Source: Rhynchosporium graminicola
Taxonomy: Eukaryota; Ascomycota; Leotiomycetes; Helotiales; Ploettnerulaceae
NCBI GenBank assembly: GCA_900074885.1
Contig: FJUW01000039.1
Span: 351,012 to 415,011 of the forward strand
Length of the DNA: 64,000 nt
Reading direction: 5' to 3'
This document shows, piece by piece, positions 62,227-64,000 of the stretch (position 1 is the first letter of the stretch; every line of letters begins with the position of its first letter). The notes under the pieces are model-generated. The model ran no database searches. It saw only the letters and a program-made list of their open reading frames with translations, and had not been told where the DNA came from. The translations under genes were made by a program, and so were the position numbers.

Positions 62227-62461
62227 TATAACGACTAGTCAGGTTTGGAGGTCTCTCCCTATTAGTAGAAACACTTACTGCTAAGCGAGATTACACGAGT
62301 AGAGTTTAGGGGCCCCTTTTCATATATATACTTCTATTCTCTCTCTACTTCTTCACTCCTTAGTTGTAGATTCTCAAGTGATTCTTACTACTTCATATTC
62401 ATAGTAATATGAGGTCTTATTACCCAGGTAGTTTTGAGACCTTTCTAGAGTAAGCGTCACA
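62227..62461 (+). repeat. Element C 3' LTR
   Basis: 235 bp, directly after the polypurine tract. Its inner end reads TATAACGACT where the 5' LTR has TGTGACGACT. Confidence 0.93.
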
Positions 62462-63163
62462 GGTTTTTTTTAGCTCCTAAGAATTATAAGCAGAAGTAAA
62501 CTCCTTCTCTCTTATTAGGAATTATTCTCTCTCTCTAACTACTCGCTAGTCTAGTAAGGAATCGATCTCCTATAATTCTTCACTATTAATAAGGTTAGGT
62601 TAGATAACCTTCGACGACTTATCGGGCTTTTACTAATATAGTTCTAATAGTAAGATATAGAAAACGTTATATAGCTAACTATATTTAAGAGGTAAATCTA
62701 ATCGATATACTTACTTTCTAATTCTTTCGCTAATCTTAAATAGCTTTAGAAATTAATAATCTAGCTTCTTACTCGATCGATTAGTTTTAATATTCTTTAT
62801 TAAGAGTAAGACTTATTAATCTACTTTAAATTCAACTAATCGATAGTTCTTATTATATTACTTCGCTTAGGTTTCTTTAGTTCTTCGCTAGTTATTCTCT
62901 AGCTCTTAGCGTTTCTTAACTATTTCTTCTACTCTTTCTTTAGTAATAAGTATCTCCTCTCTTATAAGATCGTCCTCGATACCCTAGCGACTATCTAGCG
63001 TAATTCTATACTTAGTTTTATTTAGATTTATTCTAATAGCTTTATAATATATATTTATATATACGAACTTCGCTATAAGTAATAAGTCTATCTAATTATC
63101 TTAAAGATAGTATACGAAATACTATAGGTATACTTCTATAGCTTAGTTTTATTATTCCGTTTA
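62462..63163 (-). mobile_element. Right part of old chromovirus D: integrase C-terminus and chromodomain
   Basis: Read on the minus strand from 63,160 to 62,467, the sequence follows the C-terminal part of a gypsy pol: KNYRLVEFKV, KTNRSSKKLDY, FKISERI, YRLDLPLKYS, then a chromodomain beginning about 62,590 (SLLD, RVVRERE, FLIR, SAYNS). The chromodomain is cut at 62,462 by element C and continues at 55,897. Stops stand at expected Trp/Gln positions. The N-terminal part of pol is missing because the sequence changes abruptly at 63,164. Confidence 0.8.
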
Positions 63164-63165
63164 TG

Positions 63166-63452
63166 TGAAAATTGAGAGTGGAAATCGGCCAAAGGTCAGA
63201 ATAATAGGTGATCAATTTGACTTGCTTTTATTGCTTGAAGAGAGCTAACTACAGGAGAGATTCTAGCTACTTATATAGCTATGTGAGCTCTCTAGAATAT
63301 TCTATACTGTAAAAATTAAAGGTGGAAATCAGCTAAAAGGTCAGAATAATACGTGATTAATACGAATTGCTTTTTGCTTACTTGAAGAGAGCTAACTACA
63401 GGAGAGATTCTAGCTACTTATATAGCTATGTGAGCTCTCTAGAATATTTTAT
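63166..63452. repeat. Tandem duplication of about 143 bp, two copies
   Basis: Copies start at about 63,166 and 63,309. The second halves are nearly identical (from GAAGAGAGCTAACTACAGG to CTCTCTAGAATATT), and the first halves are diverged. Each holds an inverted GAGAGCT..AGCTCTC pair that could form a stem. Confidence 0.85.
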
Positions 63453-63748
63453 ACTACGTAATACAGAACTCCATAGAAGAAGACACGTATACTGTAGAAT
63501 CATACTACGTTAGTAGTACGTCAGTAGAAACCTCTAGAAGTACGATATACGTACTAGAGAGTAGTAGAACTCTATCGAGAACCTTCATGGTAACTCTAAT
63601 AGAGTATGCAGGGTACAGGCTATTGATAAGGTACAGGGTATAGGTGCCAGGTATAACAAGGTACATAGGCAAAGTACTGAACTAGGTACTAAGACTATGT
63701 ACTGATAAGGTACAGGGTGTGTATACCGATGCAGGCAAAACTGACTAA

Positions 63749-63780
63749 GGTACTAGTAAACTGACTAAGGTACTAGTTAT
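63749..63780. repeat. Short tandem duplication
   Basis: Two copies of ACTGACTAAGGTACTAG, about 17 bp apart in start position, near the end of the candidate LTR. Confidence 0.7.
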
Positions 63781-63790
63781 AAATCCAACA

Positions 63791-64000
63791 CGCACCCTTA
63801 ATCAGAGCCTTATAGTCAGTTTTAAAACAGAACTATATAAGGTAAATCACTAATCGACTACCCTTAGGTTATTATAAAAGAAATATAATAAGGAATAGAA
63901 ATGCTACCTCGTAGCTACCCTCCTAGGTTATATAAACCTAATTCTCTTATAACAATCTGAATTACTAGCTCTAATAAGCTAGTTCAAGGTGTTTTATAAA
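63791..64000. other. Window edge, no gene seen
   Basis: AT-rich sequence, possibly the inner end of the copia-like element. No readable frame supports this. Confidence 0.4.

Larger units (their letters stand above)
55898..62461 (+). mobile_element. LTR retrotransposon C, Ty3/gypsy chromovirus, nested in D
   Basis: The element is 6,564 bp with 235-bp LTRs (TGTGACGACT..AAGCGTCACA) and a perfect GGTTT duplication at 55,893-55,897 and 62,462-62,466. It lies on the plus strand; a GAAGGGGGGGTAG polypurine tract precedes the right LTR. Order: gag (about 56,190-57,700); aspartic protease with LLDSRAN at 57,847 (DSGAN expected); reverse transcriptase with VLPFGLTN and YLDN near 59,675; RNase H with ETDAS near 60,116; integrase (about 60,750-61,450) with the second catalytic Asp changed to Asn at 61,219; and a C-terminal chromodomain (about 61,930-62,090). 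It keeps more CA/TG than A and B but has many stops, so it is dead. Confidence 0.93.
63164..63790 (-). mobile_element. Possible LTR of a Ty1/copia-like element entering from the right
   Basis: The 627-bp block has TG..CA ends on plus (TGTGAAAATTG..AAATCCAACA). On minus it would begin TGTTGGATTT, a common copia LTR start, preceded by a purine-leaning AAGGGTGCG. Composition is much less RIP-mutated than the D sequence it abuts. The rest of the element and the second LTR would lie beyond the window, so this cannot be confirmed. Confidence 0.35.

Noticed and set aside
63166..63452. CRISPR-like or array-like repeats
   Set aside because: There are only two long adjacent copies without spacers, in a fungal genome; this is a simple tandem duplication.

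Overview
The window reads as nuclear DNA of a filamentous ascomycete (Pezizomycotina, perhaps a leotiomycete). The genes carry short introns of 43-134 nt with GT..AG borders and a CTRAY-like branch site. The repeats show the C-to-T decay of repeat-induced point mutation (RIP), with CpA and TpG almost gone and CpG kept. The class-level placement is an inference from gene style, not from a search.

Layout. Bases 1-23,100 form a gene-bearing compartment. In order it holds a 5'-truncated MYND zinc-finger protein (+), a small unknown protein (-), the mitochondrial GrpE/Mge1 co-chaperone (+), a 595-aa unknown protein with a C-terminal coiled coil (-), a small unknown protein with a reading-frame conflict (+), a fungal ADAM metalloprotease with signal peptide, zinc site, disintegrin module and membrane anchor (+), a decayed gene of unknown family (-), a MITE-like element, and an NCS1 purine/cytosine permease (+).

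Bases 23,100-35,660 are a transition zone of broken genes. It holds a 5'-truncated fatty-acid desaturase with a damaged histidine box (-), an NLR-type STAND gene with a Helo-like N-terminus, NB-ARC and TPRs (-), and a CYP52-like cytochrome P450 (+). The NLR and P450 carry many in-frame stops of RIP type.

Bases 35,660-64,000 are almost pure retrotransposon. Three LTR elements have both LTRs and a perfect 5-bp target duplication: B (35,666-42,548, minus), A (43,655-53,821, minus) and C (55,898-62,461, plus). All are Ty3/gypsy chromoviruses by their reverse transcriptase, integrase and chromodomain remnants. C sits inside the chromodomain region of an older chromovirus, D (minus), whose likely 3' LTR is at 54,195-54,376. 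A further, little-mutated LTR-like sequence starts at 63,164 and cuts D off.

Element A contains the only N of the window (48,700). It separates two same-length, near-identical 2,394-bp direct copies, which looks like an unmerged contig overlap. I found no CRISPR array, tRNA or rRNA, and no clearly new functional system. The most interesting items are the antisense accessory reading frames between pol and the 3' LTR in A and D, the nesting history, the RIP-killed NLR and P450, and the frame conflict at 11,502-11,660.
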